NCBI GenBank assembly: GCA_002909145.1 | Contig: PNQY01000162.1 | Location: forward strand, 1 to 64,000 | DNA from: Candidatus Thioglobus perditus | Lineage (GTDB): Bacteria > Pseudomonadota > Gammaproteobacteria > PS1 > Pseudothioglobaceae | DNA: 64,000 nt | Reading direction: 5' to 3' | Shown: positions 55,852-64,000 of the stretch, one piece after another | How the letters are laid out: every line of letters begins with the position of its first letter | Position numbering within the stretch: position 1 is the first letter of the stretch | Notes under the pieces: generated by a model | Told to the model about the DNA's origin: nothing | Database searches by the model: none | Seen by the model: the letters and a program-made list of their open reading frames with translations, nothing else | Made by a program: the position numbers and the translations under genes

Positions 55852-55913
55852 ATAAGGTGATTTTATCGTCTATTACTGTAGAATATGGTCAGTTTTGATA
55901 ATTTCAAGTATGT

Positions 55914-56954
55914 ATGCGCCCAGAACAAGTTAGTAAAATCCTTAATCAAGAGTTTGATTCAGTAACATATGGGCATCATACACCGGTAATGTTGTGGGGC
56001 GCTCCTGGCATTGGAAAATCTCAAATAATTTCTCAAGTTGCAAACAATCATAACGTTAAAATTATCGACATAAGGCTTTCACAAATGGAGCCAAGTGATT
56101 TACGTGGAATTCCTTTTAAAAATAAAGATTTAGTAGATTGGTCTATACCATCACTTCTTCCTGATGAAAAACGTCACGGCAAGCAAGGTATTTTGTTTCT
56201 TGATGAAATAACATCGGCTCCACCCACGGTTTCAGCTGCAGCATACCAATTAATCCTAGATCGCAGGCTAGGGGATTATATTGTGCCTAATGGCTGGGTA
56301 ATTTTTGCTGCTGGAAATCGCCAAGGAGACAGGGGTGTTACTTACTCAATGCCGGCTCCACTTGCTAATCGTTTTTCACATTATGAGCTTAAAGTTAACC
56401 TTGATGACTGGGTAGTATGGGCTTATAAAAATAATATAGATGAACGTATTATTGGTTTTTTACGCTACCGTCCAGAGCATTTGTTTGAATTTGATCCCGC
56501 ACACAACCCGGTGGCTTTTCCCTCACCAAGAACTTGGGAATTTACCCATAGAGCTCTTAAAAAATTTGATGATAATTTAGAGTTATTTAGACAAGCCGCA
56601 AGTGCATGTGTTGGAGATGTTGCAGGGGTCGAGGTGGCAACATTTATAGAGCATCTGTCGGACTTACCAGATCTTGATGCAATTATAAATGGTGAAAATG
56701 TTTCTATACCTAAAGAAATCGATCTTCAATATGCAATATGTGCAGCAATAGTTGGTAGGGCAATTAGTGCAAAAGGCAGTAAAGATGCTCATATAGTGTG
56801 GGGCAATATTCTTAATTTTGCGCGTGACTTTCCACAAAAAGAACTAGGAGTAATGCTGGTATCTGATATGCAGCGTGCAATTGGTAGCGAGATATTTTCA
56901 ATCCCTGAGTTTTCTAACTGGGCAGGTAAAATTGCCGAAACTATATTTGATTAA
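55914..56954 (+). CDS. MoxR-type AAA+ ATPase
   Basis: A 346-residue AAA+ protein. Walker A is GAPGIGKS (residues 29-36) and Walker B is ILFLDEIT (about 93-100). A sensor region follows in FAAGNRQGDRGVTYSMPAPLANRF. MoxR-type ATPases work with VWA-domain partners to remodel proteins or insert metal cofactors (NorQ/NorD, CbbQ/CbbO, RavA/ViaA). A VWA protein ends this same operon, so the two probably form one machine. nnrS starts 22 bases later. It is not a close match to NorQ, which is shorter. Confidence 0.9.
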   Translation: MRPEQVSKILNQEFDSVTYGHHTPVMLWGAPGIGKSQIISQVANNHNVKIIDIRLSQMEPSDLRGIPFKNKDLVDWSIPSLLPDEKRHGKQGILFLDEITSAPPTVSAAAYQLILDRRLGDYIVPNGWVIFAAGNRQGDRGVTYSMPAPLANRFSHYELKVNLDDWVVWAYKNNIDERIIGFLRYRPEHLFEFDPAHNPVAFPSPRTWEFTHRALKKFDDNLELFRQAASACVGDVAGVEVATFIEHLSDLPDLDAIINGENVSIPKEIDLQYAICAAIVGRAISAKGSKDAHIVWGNILNFARDFPQKELGVMLVSDMQRAIGSEIFSIPEFSNWAGKIAETIFD

Positions 56955-56976
56955 CTATAAACAACTATAAATAACT

Positions 56977-58158
56977 ATGATTAACCTTAACCAAAATAAC
57001 AACTATTCAACTCCAGCTTTTGTACGCTTAGGATTTAGGCCGTTTTTCTTTGCAGCTGGAGTCTCTGCGGTACTGGCGATGATTATGTGGGTGTTGTTCT
57101 ACCCGTCAATAATTACAATTGAAAATACTACTCCGTCATATTGGCACGCACATGAAATGGTGTTTGCATATTCAGCAGCTGTAGCTGTTGGTTTTTTGTT
57201 GACAGCTTCTAGAAACTGGACCGGAGTGCAGACTATTTATGACAAACCTTTATTAGGACTATTTGCATTGTGGGCTGCAGGGAGATTCTTGCCTTTTGTA
57301 AACAATGAATATTTAATCTATCAGGCGATTATAGATTCTAGTTTCTTAGTTATTGCAACTATAGCGATTTCCTACCCGATTATCAAAGGTAAAGATTGGA
57401 ATAACGTTAGCATAATAGCCAAGATCTTACTGCTAGCTGTGGCAAATATTTTATATTATTTAGGTCTACTTGGCGAACTTGAACAAGGTGCATATTTTGG
57501 CATTTACTTAGGTTTTTATTTAATAATTAGCTTGCTTTTTATGATGTCTAGAAGGCTATTACCTTTTTTTATTGAGCGCGGTATAGGGCTAAGTCAAGAA
57601 CTGCCAAACTCTAAACTTTTAGACCTGTTAAGCTTATTTTTATTTTTAGCTTTTATAGTTATTGAAATATTTTTTAATAGTTTAGTAAGTGCAATAATTG
57701 CAAGCGTATTATTTGTAATTCATCTTATAAGGATGATCAACTGGTATCACCCAAAAATTTGGCAAAAATCATTACTTTGGAGTATTTATACAGCTTATGG
57801 ATTTTTAACTCTTGGTTTCGCTCTTAATGCGCTAAAACACTTTGTAAGCCTTGCACCTAATATTGATATTCATAGTTTTGCCTTTGGTATTGCACTTATG
57901 ACCTTAAGCTTAATGTCACGTGTTACTTTAGGACATACTGGGCGCAATGTATTTGACCCGCCAAAGCAATTAAATATTATCTTTATTTTGCTAGTTTTAG
58001 CTTTTGTATTTCGAGTAGTTATTGCCTCAATTAATATTGAAAATTACACCCAGTGGATACTTGTTTCTCAGATTCTGTGGATTGTGTCTTTTTCAGCGTT
58101 TTTAGCTATTTATGCACCTATGTTTTTTAAAGCCAGAGTTGATGGCCAGTTTGGCTAA
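56977..58158 (+). CDS. nnrS: NnrS family heme-copper membrane protein
   Basis: A 393-residue protein with about 12 hydrophobic segments. NnrS proteins bind heme and copper and help cells resist nitric oxide and related nitrosative stress. The family motifs WHAHEM (residues 56-61) and GFLLTASRNWTG are present, with further histidines in the C-terminal half (HVSR-like LMSRVTLGHTGR). It overlaps the next start by one base (TAATG). No denitrification enzyme gene is visible in the window. Confidence 0.93.
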   Translation: MINLNQNNNYSTPAFVRLGFRPFFFAAGVSAVLAMIMWVLFYPSIITIENTTPSYWHAHEMVFAYSAAVAVGFLLTASRNWTGVQTIYDKPLLGLFALWAAGRFLPFVNNEYLIYQAIIDSSFLVIATIAISYPIIKGKDWNNVSIIAKILLLAVANILYYLGLLGELEQGAYFGIYLGFYLIISLLFMMSRRLLPFFIERGIGLSQELPNSKLLDLLSLFLFLAFIVIEIFFNSLVSAIIASVLFVIHLIRMINWYHPKIWQKSLLWSIYTAYGFLTLGFALNALKHFVSLAPNIDIHSFAFGIALMTLSLMSRVTLGHTGRNVFDPPKQLNIIFILLVLAFVFRVVIASINIENYTQWILVSQILWIVSFSAFLAIYAPMFFKARVDGQFG

Positions 58159-58601
58159 TGAAAATAGCAAATGAACTTTTAATCCTAACTAGAGAGCACC
58201 ATACTGCGCTTTCACTAGGAAATAAATGTGTTAATACTGCTAGGAGAAATAACAATAAGGACATAGAAGAATTATGTTTAAAAATTTCAGAAAATTTTAA
58301 AATAGACTTTTATGAACATTTTGAGACAGAAGAAGACACTATTTTTGCTTATTTAAGACCTAAATCAAGCGATTTAGCGCAATTATGCGACAAATTAACC
58401 CTAGAGCATCAACAACTGTATCAAGTATCTAAAGAGCTAGTAAATACACCGCAAAATTTAGAAAAATTTGGCAAATTATTGAAATCACATGCCAGGCTCG
58501 AAGATAGACAGCTATTTCCTAATATCGAACTGCTTTCTTCAAAGCAAAGACAAGCCATTCTTGATTCAAGCGCTAAACATTCATCAGTAAACGAATTATG
58601 A
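58158..58601 (+). CDS. Hemerythrin-like (HHE) protein
   Basis: A 147-residue four-helix protein whose likely di-iron ligands are H14/H15, H54, E58, H84, H111 and E115 (motifs HHTAL, HFETEED, EHQQL, HARLEDRQLF). Hemerythrin-like proteins bind oxygen or nitric oxide, sense redox state or repair Fe-S centres (RIC/YtfE is a longer relative with an extra N-terminal domain). It is sandwiched between nnrS and the VWA gene with 1-base and 4-base overlaps. Confidence 0.85.
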   Translation: MKIANELLILTREHHTALSLGNKCVNTARRNNNKDIEELCLKISENFKIDFYEHFETEEDTIFAYLRPKSSDLAQLCDKLTLEHQQLYQVSKELVNTPQNLEKFGKLLKSHARLEDRQLFPNIELLSSKQRQAILDSSAKHSSVNEL

Positions 58602-59875
58602 GTGAATCAGAATATAAATTCTGGCAATCAAATATTAAAACAGATACTAAAGTAGATGTTGTTGAAAAAGATGCAGTTAATAGTATTGACTTAGATGTTG
58701 TAAAAGGAAAGCTCACCAAGGCACGCACCCAGTTAATTTTAGATAAACCTTTTTTAGGAAATTTGGTATTACACCTACCACTCAAAGCAGCTGGAGATTG
58801 GTGCAAAACTAGTGCAACCGATGCAAAGAATTTTTACTACAATCCCGAATTTATTGATCAATTGGACAGTCATCAGATCAAATTTGTACTTATTCATGAA
58901 GCCCTTCATTGTGCACTAACACACTTTGCTCGTCGTGGAAATCGAAGTAAACACAAGTGGGATTTAGCTTGTGATTTTGCCATTAATCCACTCTTGGTAA
59001 AAGAAGGTTTTCATCCGCCATTAAATCTACCCATACTGCACAAATACAAAAATATGATTGCAGAGGAAATCTATCCAATGATAGATGATGATATAGATGC
59101 TGAGCCAATGGACCAACACTTGTATGATGACGATTCAAGCGATGACCAAGACAAACCCAGCGATGCCACAAATATAGATAATCCTGATAAAGAAACACAA
59201 GACGGTAGCGATTTATTTGACAAACCACAAGCGCTATCACCAGATGAAATAGAGCAATTAAGCTCAAAATGGCAAAAAAATCTTGCCTCTAGTGCGCAGT
59301 TAGCAGACCAAGCTGGAAAACTAGACGGGGAGTTTGCTAAATTAATTGATTTCTTTTTACAGCCTCAAGTTTCTTGGCAATCTTTATTAGCCCAATATAT
59401 GTCTAGCCTTGCACGTGATGATTTTTCATATTCCAGAACATCACGCCGTGATGGTGATGCAATAATGCCGGCATTAAGGTCAAATCAAATCGACATTACT
59501 ATAGCTATAGATACATCTGGCTCCATATCTCAAGATGAGATTAATGAGTTTGTATCGGAAGTAAATGCTATTAAAAGTAACATAAGGGCATCAATAACCT
59601 TAATTGCCTGTGATGATAGTATTGATAATAAACTAATATGGCGTTTTGAGCCCTGGGACGAGCTAAAGTTTCCAGAATCACTTGGTGGCGGGAAGGGTAC
59701 TAACTTTATTCCTGTGTTTAACTACATAGAGTCACAAGATAGCACGAACAGCATATTAATATACTTTACTGATGCAATGGGTAAATTTCCAGAATTTGAG
59801 CCAAATTACCCAGTTATATGGCTAGTAAAAGGAAAAGAAGATGTGCCGTGGGGATCTAGAATACAGCTGAACTAA
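58598..59875 (+). CDS. VWA-like protein with N-terminal metallopeptidase-like domain (DUF2201)
   Basis: A 425-residue protein. The N-terminal domain carries HEALH at residues 100-104, a zinc-protease-like motif, followed by H109. A highly acidic linker (about 160-215, rich in D) leads to a C-terminal VWA-like domain with the MIDAS sequence DTSGS at 305-309. This matches DUF2201 proteins, usual partners of MoxR ATPases. It closes the operon begun by the AAA gene; the stop overlaps the convergent rlmB stop by 4 bases. Proteolytic activity is not established. Confidence 0.87.
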   Translation: MSESEYKFWQSNIKTDTKVDVVEKDAVNSIDLDVVKGKLTKARTQLILDKPFLGNLVLHLPLKAAGDWCKTSATDAKNFYYNPEFIDQLDSHQIKFVLIHEALHCALTHFARRGNRSKHKWDLACDFAINPLLVKEGFHPPLNLPILHKYKNMIAEEIYPMIDDDIDAEPMDQHLYDDDSSDDQDKPSDATNIDNPDKETQDGSDLFDKPQALSPDEIEQLSSKWQKNLASSAQLADQAGKLDGEFAKLIDFFLQPQVSWQSLLAQYMSSLARDDFSYSRTSRRDGDAIMPALRSNQIDITIAIDTSGSISQDEINEFVSEVNAIKSNIRASITLIACDDSIDNKLIWRFEPWDELKFPESLGGGKGTNFIPVFNYIESQDSTNSILIYFTDAMGKFPEFEPNYPVIWLVKGKEDVPWGSRIQLN

Positions 59876-60612
59876 GTTCTTTGTCTGGCAGCTTCAAATA
59901 ATGCAATTCCAGTTGCAACTGATACATTCAAACTCTCTACATTCCCCTGCATTGGTATTTTTACCAATTGATCGCAAGACTGTTTAGTTAGTTTTCTTAG
60001 CCCCGATCCTTCAGCTCCCATAACAATTGCACTTGGTGTAGTTAAATCTATTTGATATAAGGATGTATTGGTAGATCCATCAAGACCTATAGTCCAAATA
60101 TTTTGTTTTTGCAGGGCTTTAATAGTGCGCGATAAATTAGTCACCTGAAAAATTTTTAACTGGTTAAGTGCTCCAGCTGAAGTTTTGTGTACTAATGCGT
60201 TAATCGGGGCAGACCCGTCTTTGTTTATTACCACACAATCTACTCCCGCAGCATTAGCACTACGTAAGCATGCACCAAGATTTCTAGGATCTTGAATAGA
60301 GTCTAGGATTAATATTAAACTTGATCCGTTTAATTTAGACACATAAGTAATTAACTCGTCTTGATTGGGCAGGGTGGGTAATAATACTTCTGCTACAATC
60401 CCTTGATGTGATTGATTTTTAGTTAATTTATCCAGTTGTGGCTTTGCACACTTTTGAGTGTTAATGCCAAGACGATTAAGCTGAGTGTAAATGTTGTTTA
60501 GACGCTTGTCATCTCTGTTATTTAAAGCAAACACTCTAACAAAAAACTCAGGATTAGAATCAAGCTGAGCCTGAATGGCATGAAAACCAAAAATAACTAT
60601 GGATTTAGACAT
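59872..60612 (-). CDS. rlmB: 23S rRNA 2'-O-methyltransferase (Gm2251)
   Basis: A SpoU-type methyltransferase of 246 residues. The substrate-binding N-terminal domain is followed by the trefoil-knot SAM domain with LILDSIQDPRNLGACLRSA, VMGAEGSGLRKL and IPMQGNVESLNVSVATGIAL. It is 11 bases after surA on the same strand. Confidence 0.93.
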   Translation of the reverse strand: MSKSIVIFGFHAIQAQLDSNPEFFVRVFALNNRDDKRLNNIYTQLNRLGINTQKCAKPQLDKLTKNQSHQGIVAEVLLPTLPNQDELITYVSKLNGSSLILILDSIQDPRNLGACLRSANAAGVDCVVINKDGSAPINALVHKTSAGALNQLKIFQVTNLSRTIKALQKQNIWTIGLDGSTNTSLYQIDLTTPSAIVMGAEGSGLRKLTKQSCDQLVKIPMQGNVESLNVSVATGIALFEAARQRT

Positions 60613-60623
60613 GCTTTTACTGT

Positions 60624-61517
60624 TTAAAGCTTATGCTCAAAAATTTCAATATAAGCCTTATCTCTAAGTTTTTTAACCCAGTTGTTGAAATAAGCATCTT
60701 GCTTATTGCGCATAAGAGTGAGTTTAATCAGAGCAAGGTTATTGTCTACTTTACGCTTATCAATTATTTTGATAATTCTCCATCCTTGTCCTGCCTTAAA
60801 CGGTGCGCTCAATTCTCCAGCCTTTAATTTGGATAAATTATGCTTAAAAACCTCTGGAAGTTTATCTTCATTAAGCCACGCAGACTCTCCACCATCTTTG
60901 TATGATGGGTCTTGTGAATACAGCTTAGCTAAAGCTGAAAATGACTCACCGTTATTAATCTTATTAACAAGGTCAAGTAAAAAATTCTGAATTAACTCAT
61001 CTTCAGATTGAATCATCGAGTCTGTTCTATCAATTGAACTAATGGCAATTTGTGCAATTCTAATTTGATCGTCTAGCTTACCATTACCAGGATTTTTTAA
61101 TAATGCAGTATTTATCTCATTCTTGCTCAGTTCAATCTTATTGTCTTTAAGTACAAACTGCTTAAGACCTCTAAGTGATAATTGATTATTAATATTTTTA
61201 GTAATTTGATCAAACTCTGTCAATGACTTTAGCTTTGCAAAAGTTATGTTATTTTGTACAGCAACATTATTTAAAGCGGTATTAATAGATGATTTCTTTG
61301 GCCTGATGCCTAGCTCTTTAATTTTCTGTAGTTGTAGGTTTAAATCAATTTGCCTATTTACCAATGCAAGCTTTTGCTCTTTAGTGGTTTCTTCTTTTAT
61401 ATCATTACTAATAGAATTAAAAGTAATTACATCATCATTAACAATGGCAATAATACTATTTGGTGCAGCTAATACATTTAATGAAAATAATAATGTAAGT
61501 AATATATATTTTTTCAT
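60624..61517 (-). CDS. surA: SurA-type periplasmic peptidyl-prolyl isomerase, short form
   Basis: A 297-residue exported protein with a signal peptide (YILLTLLFSLNVLA) followed by a SurA N-terminal domain (IIAIVNDDVITFNSI). One parvulin domain (about 155-255) includes YSQDPSYKDGGESAWL and LSAPFKAGQGWRIIKI. E. coli SurA has two parvulin domains and about 430 residues. SurA chaperones outer-membrane proteins including LptD, which is encoded 15 bases upstream. Context supports the name. Confidence 0.86.
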   Translation of the reverse strand: MKKYILLTLLFSLNVLAAPNSIIAIVNDDVITFNSISNDIKEETTKEQKLALVNRQIDLNLQLQKIKELGIRPKKSSINTALNNVAVQNNITFAKLKSLTEFDQITKNINNQLSLRGLKQFVLKDNKIELSKNEINTALLKNPGNGKLDDQIRIAQIAISSIDRTDSMIQSEDELIQNFLLDLVNKINNGESFSALAKLYSQDPSYKDGGESAWLNEDKLPEVFKHNLSKLKAGELSAPFKAGQGWRIIKIIDKRKVDNNLALIKLTLMRNKQDAYFNNWVKKLRDKAYIEIFEHKL

Positions 61518-61532
61518 GTTTATATAACTATT

Positions 61533-64000
61533 TTAAAAATCATCTAAATTAGCAAGGTAGTTCGGAATTTCATCTTTAAGTTTTTTATATAAGCTTGGAG
61601 ATGTTGAGGCTAAGCCTTTAAGTACTAATTCAAAATTAGTTACATAGTCATAATCATTACCGCTTATATGCTTTTTAAAATGAGCTAAACGTACAGCCCA
61701 ACAGCAAGACTCATAAGCTATGCCAGTAGTTTCTTTATTGGTAATTGAATCAGTTATTGAACGATTAACGCCAGCAAACACATGCATCTTTTGCAAAACT
61801 GGATATGCACCATATAGCTCAGCTGTCTTTGTTCCATTATCGTCATGGTGGGCTAGAGTTAAAAATTTTCTAGGATTAATGATATAACTCATTGAGCTAT
61901 CACGTTTATCAATTTTGCTTGTTTCTGGATCGTACTGCAATGAATTATTAAAAGTAAACTTATCCAAAGTTAAATCCACTGAAGCTGCAATGTCAGAATA
62001 CTTTCTTCTAGCAACTAAATTACCACTACTATTCATATCTGTATCATCAATATGATGAGTTTGTGCGGCCTTTAAGGTTAGATAGGTGTCACCAGTTTCT
62101 TCATCAATAAAATCAGATTCAAGACCAAGAGTGAAGTTATTTGCATTGCTTATTCTATCAATACCAGTAAATTTTTGCCCTGAAAATAGACCTTCATACG
62201 AATCATTTTTATCAGCTGAATCAAAACTAGGTAGAGAGCTTTGATTTTCTTTTGGCGTGTAATTGTATGCAATTCTAGGTGTTAAAGTTTGAATTAAATC
62301 CGTGCCAAATATATTAGTTTCTCTCTCAAGGAATAATTTTGAATCAATACCAAAACTATAAATAGAGCGGTCTTGGTCAGTAGTATTATCAAGTGCATAA
62401 TCAGTAGTTGATAGGTTTAAGCTTGGAGAGATTGAGTATGCATCTGTAGAAATTTCTCTACTAAAGTTAGCTTGAGCATGGGTACGTAAACCAGTAGTAT
62501 TACTAGAGTCTTTATGTTTGAATTTTGTACTAACTAAAGATAAACCCATATTACGGCCACTTATGCCTTCGAAACCTTTAGATATAGATAATTCTGGTGC
62601 GCGAGTATATTCTGAACTGCCACTATTAACTAGCTGCTCATTCTCAGCAAATAAAGCCATATCAAGATTTCTATCTTCATCTTTGTATGTTAAATCTATA
62701 TGTGAATGTAGTGCTGATGTGGAAGTGTTGTCATGAGCAATGTCTTTAAAATAATTTGCGTCAGATACTCGATTAGCAGTTAAATTTAAATCTGTTTTAT
62801 CATTTAAAGATATATCTAATTTTGAATCTAACAACCAGCGCTTTTCATTAGTAATATCGTCCTCATTTAAATAATGACCTTCAATTTCAAAACGCCCATT
62901 ATTCCAATAATCATTTTTTGCAATTAACTGTCGATATTTTCCTTCTATCACACTGCCACGGCTTGACAACTGGTTAAGTGTTAGTAACAAGTCACGATCT
63001 GGAGCAATATTAAAATAATAAGGAATTCTAACTTGGTAATTGTTATCTTCATTGGCAACTGATTCGTCATAACTACCAAAAGATGGGGCTAAAAATCCAG
63101 AGCCGCGACCCTCTAATACCCACTCATGATGAGGGGAGTAGAAGATAGGCACGCCAAAGAACTCAACAGTTACATCTTCTGCTTTTCCTCTATTGGTTTT
63201 AGAATTAAGGGTAATTTGATCAGCATTCATTTTCCAATCAGAATTTCCTAATGGACAAAGACTGTAATTTACAGCATCGAATACTTGTTTTGTACCATCA
63301 TTGGTAACTCTTTGCGCCTGTCCATTAATTCTTAAATCTGGATAATGGAATCTAACCTGATCTAATGTAGTGTAATTTATATCACCTTGTTTCTTAACCA
63401 CGGCCTTGTTGCCAATAAACATTAATTCATTATCTTGGAATTTAACGTTGCCAGTTGCAGTTGAAGTTTTGCTTGATTTTTTAATATTTATCTCATCAGC
63501 AGCAAGGTAATACTTATTAGAATTAAGTGAAACGTTGCCAGTTAATAGATAAGTGTCTTTTTTAGTTATCTCGCTACGATCAGCAGCAACATCAAGGCTT
63601 TCAGTGTTATTAGATAAAGTTTGCTTTGGGAAAAGTAAGTTATTTTGTTGACAACTAAGTACCACACCATTTGTATCAGCAACTTTAGTATTTGCAGGTA
63701 TAGGTGGGTAATCTTTTATATTTTTTTTAGGCTGGTGTTTTTCAACCAGTTCCTTGCTAGGCTTAGCAACAGCGACTATTTTTTCTTTTACTGTGCTTTT
63801 ATTGCTATCTTTTTGCTGAACAACATTTTTGCTCTGTTGCTTTTTTTCCTCTTTTTTATGTTTTTTTTCTACTACCGGTGTTTTTGCTTTTGATTCATCT
63901 TCTTCATCATTACTCCAGAAAGAAAATATACTGGAAGATGGCTTTTCAGGGGTTTTTTCTATTGATCCACAAATTCTTCCACCATTGCTGCTCATTTCAC
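61533..64000 (-). CDS. lptD: LPS-assembly protein LptD, 5' end cut by window edge
   Basis: The outer-membrane beta-barrel that inserts lipopolysaccharide. The frame stays open to base 64000, and the first in-window ATG (63995) has no signal peptide after it, so the start is outside. After a lysine/glutamate-rich segment comes the OstA/LptA-like jellyroll (SLDVAADRSEITKKDTYLL) and a large barrel. Four family cysteines are visible: one in LSCQQ, one in SLCPLG and the CC pair in ESCCWAV. These make the inter-domain disulfides needed for function. Confidence 0.93.
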   Translation of the reverse strand, partial: EMSSNGGRICGSIEKTPEKPSSSIFSFWSNDEEDESKAKTPVVEKKHKKEEKKQQSKNVVQQKDSNKSTVKEKIVAVAKPSKELVEKHQPKKNIKDYPPIPANTKVADTNGVVLSCQQNNLLFPKQTLSNNTESLDVAADRSEITKKDTYLLTGNVSLNSNKYYLAADEINIKKSSKTSTATGNVKFQDNELMFIGNKAVVKKQGDINYTTLDQVRFHYPDLRINGQAQRVTNDGTKQVFDAVNYSLCPLGNSDWKMNADQITLNSKTNRGKAEDVTVEFFGVPIFYSPHHEWVLEGRGSGFLAPSFGSYDESVANEDNNYQVRIPYYFNIAPDRDLLLTLNQLSSRGSVIEGKYRQLIAKNDYWNNGRFEIEGHYLNEDDITNEKRWLLDSKLDISLNDKTDLNLTANRVSDANYFKDIAHDNTSTSALHSHIDLTYKDEDRNLDMALFAENEQLVNSGSSEYTRAPELSISKGFEGISGRNMGLSLVSTKFKHKDSSNTTGLRTHAQANFSREISTDAYSISPSLNLSTTDYALDNTTDQDRSIYSFGIDSKLFLERETNIFGTDLIQTLTPRIAYNYTPKENQSSLPSFDSADKNDSYEGLFSGQKFTGIDRISNANNFTLGLESDFIDEETGDTYLTLKAAQTHHIDDTDMNSSGNLVARRKYSDIAASVDLTLDKFTFNNSLQYDPETSKIDKRDSSMSYIINPRKFLTLAHHDDNGTKTAELYGAYPVLQKMHVFAGVNRSITDSITNKETTGIAYESCCWAVRLAHFKKHISGNDYDYVTNFELVLKGLASTSPSLYKKLKDEIPNYLANLDDF

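Noticed and set aside
55895-55907. FNR-like TTGA-N5-TCAA sequence before the AAA ATPase gene
   Set aside because: FNR/DNR sites need six bases between the half-sites. Here there are five, and the site is only 6 bases from the start codon.

Overview
The window is 64 kb of gene-dense, AT-rich chromosome from a gammaproteobacterium. The gene set is almost entirely housekeeping: IscR-type iron-sulfur assembly, the bamA-skp-lpxD-fabZ-lpxA envelope cluster, lptD, a chaperonin operon, lipoate synthesis and ApbC. Content, base composition and compactness (4-bp start/stop overlaps, two convergent gene pairs whose stop codons overlap) resemble small-genome marine Gammaproteobacteria of the SUP05/Thioglobus type. 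That placement is an inference: no sulfur-oxidation or 16S gene is present. I found no phage, insertion sequence, CRISPR array or rRNA gene.

Left part (1-20.3 kb). A large MMPL/RND transporter cut by the left edge is followed by a terminator. A tightly packed plus-strand run comes next: lysC, ilvE, a small zinc-finger protein, aroK, a TolC-type channel, an M61 peptidase, a TtcA-type tRNA thiolase and an LpxL-type acyltransferase. Then come cysE and a complete iscR-S-U-A-hscB-hscA-fdx operon with a recognisable IscR-type promoter. An unknown 138-residue protein and apbC are on the minus strand. metG, unusually GC-rich for the window, and tRNA-Ser(GGA) follow on the plus strand.

Middle (20.3-44.2 kb). 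An Aas-like acyl-activating enzyme, oligopeptidase A, a small membrane protein, fabF, acpP, queC and parE are followed by a long minus-strand run. In transcription order that run is a DUF971 protein, rseP, bamA, skp, lpxD, fabZ, lpxA, murJ, yggX, gmk, rpoH, groS, groL. It links outer-membrane biogenesis to the heat-shock sigma factor and the chaperonin. dapF, apaH, rsmA and pdxA follow.

Right part (44.2-64 kb). Two paralogous adaptor-plus-RND-pump operons lie tail to tail, and their permease genes share an almost identical 104-bp block in inverted orientation. lipA, lipB and a DUF493 protein come next. A compact plus-strand operon then encodes a MoxR-type AAA ATPase, NnrS, a hemerythrin-like protein and a VWA/metallopeptidase-like protein. 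I read it as a candidate nitric-oxide or metal-cofactor stress system, and it is the most promising multi-gene unit here. rlmB, a short surA and a 5'-truncated lptD close the window. The usual lptD-surA-pdxA-rsmA-apaH neighbourhood is split in two by about 15.6 kb that contains the pumps, lipoate genes and NnrS operon.
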